This document shows positions 1 to 9,972 of a stretch of DNA of 64,000 bases, one piece after another; the stretch's first letter is position 1; each line of letters starts with the position of its first letter. The notes under the pieces were generated by a model, which was given only the letters and a program-made list of their open reading frames with translations, did no database searches and had not been told where the DNA came from. Source of the DNA: Pilatotrama ljubarskyi (taxonomy: Eukaryota; Basidiomycota; Agaricomycetes; Polyporales; Polyporaceae); the NCBI GenBank assembly GCA_022385805.1, contig MU277680.1, positions 132,693 to 196,692 of the forward strand. Reading direction: 5' to 3'. Both the position numbers and the translations under genes were made by a program.

Positions 1-1411
1 GGGCGCTTTGTAGCGTGCGGATGGAACTGAGCTGTGTCGCTATGGCAATCTGTAAGCCCGTGAGTATTTGGTTGAGAGGTGCTTTTGCAAGGATACGTAC
101 ATATGGTACGTCATCGTCTTGATCCGGTCGGTATCTATGCAGTTCCAAACGGGCAAGACGAGTGTAAGCAGTGCATATGTGCCGAAGGAGGTCCCCATCC
201 GCGTCATCAGCTTCATACACGACCTCGAGGCTCTCCAGTAAAGGCGACTCCATCCTCTGGAGAATGCGTAGACATTCAGAGGATTTCAGGATGGGCTCAT
301 GAGTTCGCCCCGTGAAGTAGTACCGTGGCTCGTCGCGAAGAGAGATACACGTGAGGTTCGGCGCATTGATGTCGAAAATCGAGTCTTCAGCATCAGGGTA
401 TGCCATAATGAGCGAGCGCAGATCCGCCAGGTTGACTGGTGGCGTGCGAGAGCGGCCCAGAACGGGGGCACGAAAGAGCTCAGGCGGCTGTGCGGCCTGT
501 ATGCAGAGCGTGCGCAAGGAAGGCATACAGCGGAGGAGGCGCGGTAAAGCGATAGCCTCGTGGCTCGCCGAGTATCTCCCGCGGAGGAACAAGTGATGAA
601 TGCGAGGCCATGAGAGCTCTGACATGGCAGCGAGCGGTGCGCTTTCCATCGGCAGCGCGAGGTACTGCGCTGTCCCGTGCATCCCGCAAACGAGCCTACT
701 CAGATTGTTGCGCTCGAGAACGTATTGGCCCTCAAACCCTTCATGGCCACTTCTCCTCAGCTGTTCCCGAAAGGCGTAAGTCCGATATGCGAAGTAGGTG
801 AGAGCGTTTGGTGCGGGGTCGTCCTTCTCGTCGGGAAAGGGAGCCGTCTTCGCCGAACATGTAGCGCTGAGGTCGATGTCGACTGAATCGATATTAGGGA
901 GGGTCAAGCAAAGCTTGATCATTCTCCATGGAATTCCGAAAGGCACCGCATAGAAGTGCATATGGCGGAGGTGGGGCAAAACGCTGAGAGAAATGCACAA
1001 GGAGTTGAGGTCCTCCTCGAAAGATCCTTGGTTTAATGGCCCAACGCAAGTCAGTTTCCTTGGACTCGCCCGCCGCGGGCTACACTTGGAGTCACAAAAA
1101 CACGACATACTTCACATATGGCCGGATCCTGTTCGGTGGTATCTCAAAGCCAACACGGCGGATACAGGGTAGCCAGCAATGTGAAAAGAGCACAGGTATA
1201 GTGAGTGAACGAAGTCGACGCGAGGCTCTGGACAAGCTGAGCAGCCCTTCTCTGTGCCTCTGGACATCCTCCGCTATGATTATGAACACATCTTCTGGCA
1301 GGTTGTCAAGTCTGTCGAGGAAGGTCGATCAGGGACGTTCGACAGCACGATTGCGGGTGTTGACGATACTCACGTCTGAGGATGGTGCAGCCTGACTGCC
1401 GCCGCCATCAT
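1..1411 (-). CDS. F-box/LRR-like protein, 3' end cut by window edge
   Basis: Partial gene read leftwards: exon 1 1374-1411, exon 2 1111-1311, exon 3 from 1059 past base 1, with introns of 62 and 51 nt. Exon 2 carries an F-box-like helix set (LDNLPEDVFIIIAEDVQ, then LLSLSRASRRLRSLTIPVLF), which in this family would bind Skp1 in an SCF ubiquitin ligase. Exon 3 stays open to the edge and holds irregular leucine-rich segments probably used for substrate binding. It is a tandem paralogue of the gene at 2129-3818, with the same exon phases and clear DNA similarity (bases 1-380 match 2341-2720). Two adjacent ATGs exist (1411 and 1408); the second gives the exon-1 length of the paralogue. The F-box role is inferred from the family; the substrate is unknown. 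Confidence 0.75.
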
Positions 1412-2128
1412 GATCGCTCGTCGCTCGTGATTTAGTGAGAGCGTTTTCTCTCCGTTCCCTGAGTTCGTGCTTTGCGATATTCAGAACGAACGCTAGATGA
1501 GCCTGTCGAATGAGCATCCAGCATTCATCGACCAAGTTCTGAGAAGGCATCAGTACTGCGCACATAGAAGCGGCGGGACTCAGAGGGGCCCACGCCTCCA
1601 GTGCAAACCTGTCAAAACATACCAAAATATACGGTCCCTGGGCACTCGTCGGACGAGCCATCAATTGGAAGTTCTCTCTCTATATCACTCTGCTGTCGTT
1701 TTGAAGTCGAACGTCGGTGACGAGTGACAGCAGCAATGCGCACAGGCCTACGAAAGGAGTCCTGCGACGCTACCAACTCTTGTGAACAGCAATCATGCAC
1801 CAGTGCCTGCTCATCGCGGAGGTCGTCTCGGTGATCTGCGCATATCTGGACGGATGTGGATTTAGTACTCGGGAACCGAGTCCATCTCGCGTTCCGCATC
1901 GTCAAGGCAGTGCACTCATCCCTGCAGTGGCGGCCCTTGCGCGGACATTATCGTACAGAGACTGGTGGGAACGCGTCGTACATGCGGCAACGACTGGAGA
2001 GCCCGCCACTGGTTATCGGGAGCGTATGGGAGTCCCTTCGAATTGACAGAATATCAGTGACCTCCATTACGTTTGGGGATCGCTGCGTTGGCTTACGCTC
2101 ACTCAAGCTCGCCCTCGCCCACCAGCGG
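1412..2128. other. Intergenic, between tandem F-box genes
   Basis: No coding exon is supported. The stretch should hold the promoter of the left F-box gene and the 3' flank of the right one. Short open frames here overlap on several strands and show no domain. Confidence 0.5.
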
Positions 2129-3818
2129 TCATGGATGCCACGAGGGCCGATACTCGACCCATGCGTGGCATTGCTCTTTTGGGTCCAGGACACCGAGGCA
2201 CTCGAACTTGGGGCACGCCGCCTCGAGGATTGTCAGCACCTCTTTGGAGCGACGATCCCGGACATGCAACCAGTTGGCTGTCTGCTCAGGATCGTCGCGA
2301 GTGGATCCATACGCTGTCTCAGGGTAATCGAGGTTGAGACGGGCGCTCTGAGGCGTGCGGATGGAACCGAGGTGTTCCGCTACGGTAATCTGTAAGCCAG
2401 TGAGTATATGCTGGTAAGCTGCTTCTGCGAGGGTACATACGTATGCCACGTCCTCGTATTGATCTAATCGGTACCTATGCAATTCCAAACGGGCAAGACG
2501 AGGGTAAGCAGTGCATATGTGCCGAAGAAGGTCTCCATCCGTGCCGTCAGCTTCATACACGACCTCGAGGCTCTCCAGTAAAGGCGAATCCATCCTCCGG
2601 AGAATGCGTAGACATTGAGAGGATCTCAAGATGGGCTCATGAGTTCGCCGCGTGAAGTAGTACCGTGGCTCGTCGCGAAGAGAGAGATACGTTAGGTTCG
2701 GCGCATTGATGTCGAAAATGGAGTCTTCAGGATCAGGGTATGCCACTGTGAGCGAGCGCAGCTCCGCCAGGTGGACGGGCGGGACTGAGGCGGGTCCAAG
2801 AATAGGGGCACGGAAGGACTCGAGCGACTGTGCATTCCGTATGGACAAAGTGCGCAAACCAGGCGTACGCCGGAGGAGGTCCCGCAATACGCTGGTCGGT
2901 TCCAAGCCATTCTCGTCCCTAACGCCGATCGGGTACCTCCCGTGCAGGAAGAGGTGGCGGAGTCGCTGCCAGGAGAGCGCCGACATCGCGGCGAGCGGCG
3001 CGCACTCCGTCGGCAGCGCGAGGTATTCCGCCGTCCCGTGCATGCCGCAGACGAGTCTGCGCAGATCGCGCGGCGCGAGCGCGTAGTAAAGCTGGCCGGC
3101 AGCGGCTCCGGGACGGACGGCGCCGAGCGATCCGCCGCAGGTATCGACTCGGTATGAGAAGTGCGTGAGCGTGTTCGGCGCGGGCTCGTCGTCTTCACGG
3201 TCTCCGGGGGAGTAGGTTGGTTCCGCCCCCGCCGACCATGTGGCCCGGTAGTCAACGTCGATGGCGACGACGTTTGGAAGACTCAGACAGAGCTCAATGA
3301 TGCCCCGTGGGACGCCGTAGCCGACTTCGAAGAGACCCTCGCCGAGTTCCACGAAGCGCACAGTGCGCAAATTCGGTAGGACACCGAGAGAGGTGCGCAG
3401 GGAATGCTCGAGGGGCCCGTAGATGAACGGCCCGACACACGTCAGTTTCCTGGGATCAAGTGAAAGGGCCCGGGGCTATCAGTGAGCTGTACTGAAGGTG
3501 AACAAAGATTGCAACTTACCGTACATGCGGTCGAATCACGTCCGGTGGTAGTTGAAATCCAGCATCAGTGCGCGGCATGCAAGGCAGCCAGCAATGCGAA
3601 AACAGCATAGGTATTGTGAGCGAGCGAAGTCGGCGAGAGGTACGGGACAGGTTGAGCAGCCCTTCGGCATGAGCCTGGACGTCTTCCGCTATGACGATGA
3701 ACAACTCTTCCGGCAGCGTCTCCAGCCTGCGCCGTGGTGATGTGAGCGAGAAACGTCTTCCATCTTGGTGAAGCTCAACTCACGTCACAGGGTGACCCAT
3801 TGCCGACTCTGAGGACAT
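2129..3818 (-). CDS. F-box/LRR-like protein (complete)
   Basis: Three exons: 3784-3818, 3520-3726 and 2129-3449, introns of 57 and 70 nt, joining in phase to 520 residues. The start ATG at 3818 gives a short leader before the F-box-like segment LETLPEELFIVIAEDVQ, followed by LLNLSRTSRRLRSLTIPMLF. The long last exon has loose leucine-rich segments, such as ELRSLTVAY and NLTYLSLRDE. In the known family such proteins are SCF substrate receptors; this one's target is unknown. It is the intact downstream member of a tandem pair, with its neighbour starting about 2.4 kb to the left. Confidence 0.82.
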
Positions 3819-4730
3819 GTCTGGTCAATTTGGCGTCGGGCCACGCGTTCAAAAGATACTGTTGATACAACAGACTGGATCTGCGACTGGAGACCAAATG
3901 GGCGGGAGGCAAAGGTGTGTATCGCTGTCGGGGCGCTTTTGAGTCGGGGGCTGGCGCGCTTGCGCCGGTATGAAATTATGGATCCCCATACGGTACGCTG
4001 GTAAGGGCATCAGCAGCGCCGATTCAAGTAAACTCGCGAAGCAAAAGTGCAAACTGATCACTGAGCAAGCGCGTGGCACCTGGAGGCATTCGCGGGTGGT
4101 AACAATAAGTACTCGTCATTGAGCATGAGTCGAACCACAGGCACGTGCACCCTGCTTGGCTCCTTGAAGATGTTTCGAAGGGCTACTATAGCTAGGGCGG
4201 AGATCGCGCTGGCAGCGAGAGCGGTAGTGATTGGCAGAGGTAGGAGATGACACCAGAATCGCATCGAGTCGTCGCAGTTTATTCACTGCACAAGTGAGCC
4301 GCGGACAAGCTGCCGTGCCAATGAAGAAATCCCGGCAATACTGGATGCAGAGAGCGCTCTCGTTGAGAGAATAGGCTGCGGGTCTCGAGCGGGAATAGAA
4401 GGCGGTAGACATCTGAAGCAGCAGGTTCGACTGGAAGGCTTGCAATTGCACGCCCACCGCCGGAGAGACGCCGGTTGGGATTGCACGTGACCGCGTCTGC
4501 ATGGCGACTGGGGAGGATGCGGTCTGTTCGCCTGCGCATCGCAACAACGTTGCTCGCGTTCTACGCCCATGCTTATGCCGCTTACGCTCTAACGTCACCC
4601 CGCTCCTCACAGGCTCCCCCATTCTCCCCCCGCCCACGCTCTTTCAGCACCCACTCTCCTTTCTCTCCCGCAGGCTTGCCCAACCCTCTCTTTTGCATTT
4701 TCGCAGGCGTAACCTCTTCTGTAATCCAAC
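3819..4730. other. Divergent intergenic region
   Basis: This lies between the start of the F-box gene (minus) and the start of the wall-protein gene (plus), so it should carry both promoters. C/T-rich sequence at 4590-4730 directly precedes the plus-strand ATG, as is common in basidiomycete promoters. The overlapping frames here show no domain. Confidence 0.5.
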
Positions 4731-6204
4731 ATGCACGCTGGTCTTCTTGCTGTCTTGCTCTTGCAGAGCCTCTTTGCTTTGTCGGTGCAGGCAACCCTCT
4801 ACGTGAGTCTCCCCTCAGACGATGATGTCTCGCGCAAGTATGCACTCGTAGCGATACCGATCACGGTTCACTTTCACAGGTGACGCAGCCCAGGGCTGCG
4901 TCCACTTGCAGTGGTGGAAAGCCATGCACTGTCGAGTGGCTTGACGACGGCGCCGTCCCCCTTCTCGCTCAGATCGGGCCCTGCTACGTCGCTCTCTACA
5001 ACGGAGACCACGTCCTCGTCCAGCAGATACCTCCGGTCGACATCTCCGCGGTGCATTCGCTGCAGTTTACCGTACGCATTGCACAACCGTCTTCTATATA
5101 CTGGCTTACACACGCATGCTCCTGACAGCCGGATCCGAATGCTGGACCCAACTCTGACACCTAGTGAGCTCTCAGTTGCCCTTCCGCCGCTCGGTGGCGA
5201 CTGACTCACCGCATTTCACCCGCTCCTTAGCTACGTTAACTTCACCTCCGTCAACCTCGTAGGAAACCCTCCCGTCCACTACTCTCAGTTTTCTCCGAGC
5301 TTCAAGTGAGTCGCTACGTCGGCCATACCACATTTGCGTCGCATGCCATTGATCGCCACCCATACGCCTGCGGTCGTTATGGGTGGCGACGGATGCGGAT
5401 GCGCGCGGTTGAGATTTTCGTGCTCCTGGCCAGACCGCCGCCAATCATCCTGTGCTCGCTGTCTGAGTTCTGTAGAGCATAGGAGCGCCTCCTCAACGCA
5501 CGTCTCGCATCGCCATGCAGCCGCTTTCTCTGCTATACGCCGTCCGTACCCTTAACATGGATACTAACAGCCGATCATCTTGCAGACTCGACTCGATGAC
5601 AGGCTCGCTAGCCTCCCCCGTCCCCAGCGACACCTCCGCCCTCCCCGTGCCCTCATCCATCCTCTCTGCGCCGCCCAACTCCGTGTCTACGACCTCCACC
5701 GTCGGCGCTTCTAGCACCCCCGCTCCCTCTGACTCCGCTTCTTCATCTGCATCAGCGCCTTCTGGTCCCGCTTCCTCTCTGTCGGCTTCAAGCTCACAGT
5801 CGGGCTCATCAAGCGCCCCGCCCGAGTCTGGGAGCAGCGCTGCCCGCGCGTCCGGCTCGTCCGCTCCTTCGACGGCCCAGTCAGCTTCTGCGTCCGCGTC
5901 TGCCTCTCCCTCAGCATCATCCGACTCCGCATCAAACATCTCTGTAAGCGAATCCTCAGCGTCCACGAGCAATAGCGTCGCACCGACGACGCTGACAGTG
6001 AGCGCGCCCACTGGCACGACCTCCGGGTTCACCACCGCTCGTGCAACGAGCACCGCGCCCGCCACGCCCCCCGCATCGAGTTCGACTCCAGCGAGCTCGG
6101 GTGCGTCGACCTCGGGCGGGGCGCGCTCTCTGCCTGGGTTCTCGGCGATGCCTTTGATGTTTTCAACGTTCACTGGGGTGTTCGTTTTGTGCTGGGTGTT
6201 CTGA
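4731..6204 (+). CDS. Kre9/Knh1-like Ser/Thr-rich GPI-anchored wall protein
   Basis: Five exons: 4731-4802, 4880-5071, 5129-5163, 5231-5305 and 5586-6204, giving 330 residues. Residues 1-21 are a signal peptide (MHAGLLAVLLLQSLFALSVQA). An Ig-like Kre9/Knh1 N-terminal domain follows (about residues 23-125) with a CSGGKPCTVEW segment and a final YYVNFTSVNL strand. The rest is a long Ser/Thr/Ala/Pro tail, probably O-mannosylated, ending in a hydrophobic stretch without a following charged tail, which fits a GPI-attachment signal. The protein should sit on the plasma membrane or wall; in the family it is tied to beta-glucan assembly. The fourth intron (280 nt) is unusually long. The reverse strand of the tail is also open, because the codons are repetitive. 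Confidence 0.85.
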
Positions 6205-6499
6205 GTCGGGTAGGCCCTCGTCGGACTGTGGACTGTTGGACTGTTGGTTTGTGTGGTACTGCAGATTGCTATCCGTTTGCTGTCGTTGATTTGGGACCGC
6301 ACCGGACTTGCACTTGACTTGGTAGAGACATCCATCCCTCGACCCTCCGGCGACACTCATCCTCCCCCTTCTTGCTGTATTGCGCTTGCTAAGGATCGTG
6401 GGATCGAGGGTTGACTCCTGTCTTCTTCAGCGTTACCTACTCGTCGAAGAATCCTGGGCGGTTTTATGTCGATAAGCTATTGAAATCGCATACATTGTC
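6205..6499. other. Intergenic, 3' flank of wall-protein gene
   Basis: Nothing coding is seen. The stretch should contain the transcript end of the wall-protein gene and the upstream flank of the tRNA gene. Confidence 0.5.
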
Positions 6500-6570
6500 G
6501 CATTAATGGGGTAGTGGTAACCTGGGTCGTTGCCATCGACCCGCCGGGGGTTCGATTCCCCCTTAATGCA
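6500..6570 (+). tRNA. tRNA-Gly (anticodon GCC)
   Basis: A 71-nt intronless cloverleaf. The acceptor stem GCATTAA pairs with TTAATGC, followed by discriminator A at 6570. The D arm is GGGT...ACCT. The anticodon stem GGTCG/CGACC carries loop TTGCCAT with anticodon GCC at 6532-6534. The variable loop has four bases, and the T arm GGGGG/CCCCC has loop TTCGATT, which also serves as the internal B box. No CCA is encoded, as expected for a eukaryote. Confidence 0.95.
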
Positions 6571-7593
6571 TTGAGCGTATTATGGGCATATCCTTATTAC
6601 AGTAGCTCGCGCCTCCAGTATGTACGCACCATTCCGTTCGGTCGACGACAGGACTGTACAGTGGCCTGTCTCTCTGCACATTTTACGTCGGGCGTACGTC
6701 CTCAACACGACACACGGAACTCACTGCGACGTCACCGAAAAGGGTGCAGGAGGGCGCGCGGCGCTACGCGATTATCTGCCACGTGAAGCTGTCTTCATCC
6801 TGGCGCTGACGCGTTCCACCTCGCTTCACCCCATCTCTGTCAAGAATGCGAAAGCGGTCAGCGATCGGCCAGGGACAGCCAGGGACCCTTGCGGAGCCCG
6901 AGCTTACTTTGTCAGGTCGCGTCGATAGGACTCTGCGTCTGACTGTACTGATGAAGGGTGTTTCACTTCTCGATCTGCAATTGGATCCTAACGGGCCGTG
7001 CTTCAGCTTCATCGCTGCCTCTTTCGGCGCGCAGCGAGCCTCGAGTCCTCCAGGGTTCGCACCTGCCTTATCTTGCGCGGGCACTGCAGCTGGAATGGGG
7101 CTCTTACGAGTCGCTACGGGGTATATGCTCACGAATGACTGTGTAGGAGGACCCGGGCAACTCACCTAGAGGTCCGGCCCCTAGAACCCCAGATTTAGGT
7201 TGTCACTGGCACCGCGGCCGTCGAAGCTCGAAGCTTGCAGCACGATGGACCCATTCGCACAGGGATCGCTCTTGGCGGACGTTTGATCCCCGCCTGCCAG
7301 CCCCGGGCAGCTGGCTGCGCGGAATCGAAGCGACGATGGGTTATCCTTCTAAAGTGTAAGTGCAGGCTTTTGCATGCCCGTACCGGTCTTGTGCTGGGCA
7401 AGAGAACGCCCCTCCTAACGTTACTCAGCGTTTCGAGTTCGATCGACACGATATAACCGGCGAAGACGCGGACTCGGACGCGTAGCCCACCCACCCAACC
7501 TTGCTGATAGCGCGACGTAGCCCTCCCTCCGCGACCACATTCGCCTACGACCACCGCTCTCCTCCGCCCAAACATACACTGCCATAGTGAACG
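6571..7593. other. Intergenic, about 1 kb, no gene seen
   Basis: Frames of about 100-130 codons occur on both strands but overlap each other, lack domains and have no plausible exon partners. The right end is the promoter side of the F-box gene at 7594. Confidence 0.5.
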
Positions 7594-9274
7594 ATGGCTA
7601 ACTGTTACTGGCAGGGAACCGCGACGCAGCGCGTCTGGCTCATCGACGAGATCGTCCGAAACATCCTCGCGAACCTTCCCTCGGTTGGCAGCTCGAGGAC
7701 GCTCGCGAGCTGCGCGCGCGTGTCGAGCGCGCTCAGCGAGCCCGCGCTCGACCTGCTCTGGAGCAGAATGACGGGGCTTTCGCCCCTCTGCGAACTACTA
7801 CCGCAATGCTCTGACCACCCAGATGCGGATGAGTGTAAGGACGGAGCTGCGACTTCAGTAAGTTCTTCTTCGGGCGTTCAGAGACCGCCGACACGTAACT
7901 CATGCGTACTTATAGTCGCGACGACCATCATTGGTAAGACGAGACGTCATCGCCGACGAAGACTGGTCGCGCTTCGCACGATACGCCCGGCGCGTGCGCA
8001 AACTGCACTACCAGTGCACCGAGAGCCCATCGGAGCGCGTCCGCCAGCGCACCTTTGCCGCGCTCGTCCGCCGCGCCGCACGCCTCGGTGCTCCGCTACT
8101 CCCCCGCCTCGAAGAGCTCTCCTGGCTGCAGTTCTCTCACGACATCACGCAGTATCTCCATTTCTTGTCGCCCTCACTCCGGCGCGTCACGGTGTACGTC
8201 CAGGTCGGACAAGGGACGGGTCCCTCGCCTCCGACGCCGCTGCCAGAACCGGGGAATGAGTACGGCCTCAAACCTACAGCGGGGCTGCTGCATGTGCTGG
8301 ATGAACTGTCCCCGGACGTAGAAGAGCTGTCACTCGAGGGGATGGAGCTGCCGAACCCGACTCCGGCGTCGCTCGAGCCTCTGCTGGCGTTCAAGCGTTT
8401 GCGGAGTTTACACCTAGGATCGCTCTCCGCTCCTGTTTCTGTGATCCTCTCCTACTGCGCGGCAATGCCGAGTCTCCAGTCTCTCTCGGTCGATCTGACC
8501 CAGTGCAACTCGAACCTCCATCTGATCAGCCGTGGAACCCCGCCACAAGACGAACCCGCATTGCATGCACTCGAAGTCCTACGCGTAGCCGGCACGCCCT
8601 CCACAATCGAGGAACTCCTCGGCGCCGTACACTCAGCCCAGCTCCGCTCCGTCAGCATCTCCGTGACCATCCCGGAGCACGACCTCACTGGCGGCACGCG
8701 CTGTCTGAGCGTCCTCGGCTCCCGCTTCTCCACGTCGCTGCAGTCCGTCCGCGTGCACTACAAGCACGCCAACTCGCGCATGGCGTCGCCCGCGCGGCCA
8801 TTCGCCCACTACGTCCAGCCCCTCCTCCCTCTTCGAGACTTACGCGAATGCAGCGTTACGATCGAGGACAACGCTCCGATCCGGATGACGAATGCGGACG
8901 TGCAAACGATGGCGGAAGGATGGCCAGCCTTGAGCTCTCTCGAGGTCGTCCTGCGCTCGCGCGCGGGTGCACCTGCTGCCCTCCCCTCCATAACGGCTCT
9001 GGAGTCCTTCGCGCGCTTCTGTCCGGACCTCACGAGCCTGCGACTTCCGCTCTGCCCGGACCTCTCCGCCCTCTCCGCCTCCGAGACGACGCGGTCAGGC
9101 GCGCCGGTCGGTCGCGCCCACAGGCTGCGGTCCTTGTGGTTGTCTGCCGTGTGGTTCACGCGCGAGGAGTCGCGGCGGGTGATGCGCTACTTGGTGCAAA
9201 CGTTTCCGAGCGTGGACTTGCTCCCGATGGTGAGCGCTGGGGTGTTGCGAAGAGGGGGTGTATATGCGGTGTGA
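7594..9274 (+). CDS. F-box/LRR-like protein, second subfamily
   Basis: Two exons, 7594-7857 and 7916-9274, with a 58-nt phase-0 intron whose removal gives 540 residues. The N-terminus (IVRNILANLP, then LASCARVSSALSEPALDLLW) is the short F-box-like form common in Agaricomycetes; the rest is irregular leucine-rich repeats (LEELSWLQF, FKRLRSLHLG, LSSLEVVL). It resembles the minus-strand gene at 12788-14371 over its whole length (CARVS.A.SEPALDLLW, EWARLIHYARW-like segment) and differs from the pair at 1-3818. It is a probable SCF substrate receptor with unknown target. Confidence 0.82.
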
Positions 9275-9293
9275 GTAGGGCACTCGGACTCGG

Positions 9294-9542
9294 ATGTTGT
9301 GGAACTCGGAGGGGCCGTTGCGTCCTAGCTTTTGGTTGGCGTCGCTGGACGGCCTCGGGGTGGCGGCGAGCACGCGTGGCGTGCGCTGGGCGGACGCGCT
9401 GGCGCAGATAGAGGCGCAGAGCAGCGTGAGGGTTGTGCCCGCGGACTTCCAGGAGGTTGTCAGAGAACTGGAGCAGGAGGGACTCGTGAAGGTTGTTGGC
9501 GAGCGCGACAGGCGGATGATCAAGAGGGTGGAAGGGGCGTAA
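9294..9542 (+). CDS. Short ORF or gene remnant, possible winged-helix-like end
   Basis: An 82-codon frame starts 20 bases after the F-box stop. Its end (VVRELEQEGLVKVV, then RDRRMIKR) reads like the last helix and wing of a winged-helix DNA-binding fold. No upstream exon could be joined, so it may be a remnant of a larger gene or a chance frame inside the 3' UTR. I do not assign a function. Confidence 0.25.
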   Translation: MLWNSEGPLRPSFWLASLDGLGVAASTRGVRWADALAQIEAQSSVRVVPADFQEVVRELEQEGLVKVVGERDRRMIKRVEGA

Positions 9543-9972
9543 GATCATGACGATGTGAAGTCGCAGGTGTCTCTACTACTGGGAACTGTGTTTGGGCCCA
9601 AAGCGAGTTTTCTGCTGTCTCGCTTGTTACTACTATTATGTATCGTCGCTGATTGAAGCGTGTGTACTCTACGTTTCGTACTCAAAACCATCGGCAGCAC
9701 TGGTACTGCTTGCTAGTCCGGGTTCTATCCGCCTGTCCCTCAACCTCTAGGCTCTTGAACTCGATGAGTCTTTGCAGTTCTGCATTCATCGCGCAGTCGT
9801 GAAGGTCGAAACATGCAGAGTGAGAAGCAGCGAGAGGTACCACAGCCATCGAGCCGTTCGTGCGCTCTCTGCGCGGCGCGAGCGCCTCCTGTACTCTGCT
9901 ATACTCCTGGCCAGCCTCCCGGAAGGCTCTCGCGCGCCCGCATATTTCGCGTATCCTGTTCCTCCGCCTGCT
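9543..9972. other. Intergenic, promoter side of deaminase-like gene
   Basis: The frame of the next gene is open upstream of the chosen ATG (from 9772), but the extra residues are arginine-rich and low in quality, so I treat this as leader and promoter. No other feature is seen. Confidence 0.45.

Noticed and set aside
5493..6356. 287-codon minus-strand frame, rich in Glu/Asp/Ala
   Set aside because: It is the mirror of the Ser/Thr/Ala-rich tail of the wall protein on the plus strand, which has a signal peptide, domain and valid introns; repeated codons keep the reverse frame open.
8503..9411. 302-codon plus-strand frame inside the F-box gene
   Set aside because: It is a shifted frame of the F-box exon; it is rich in Arg/Pro/His and has no domain.
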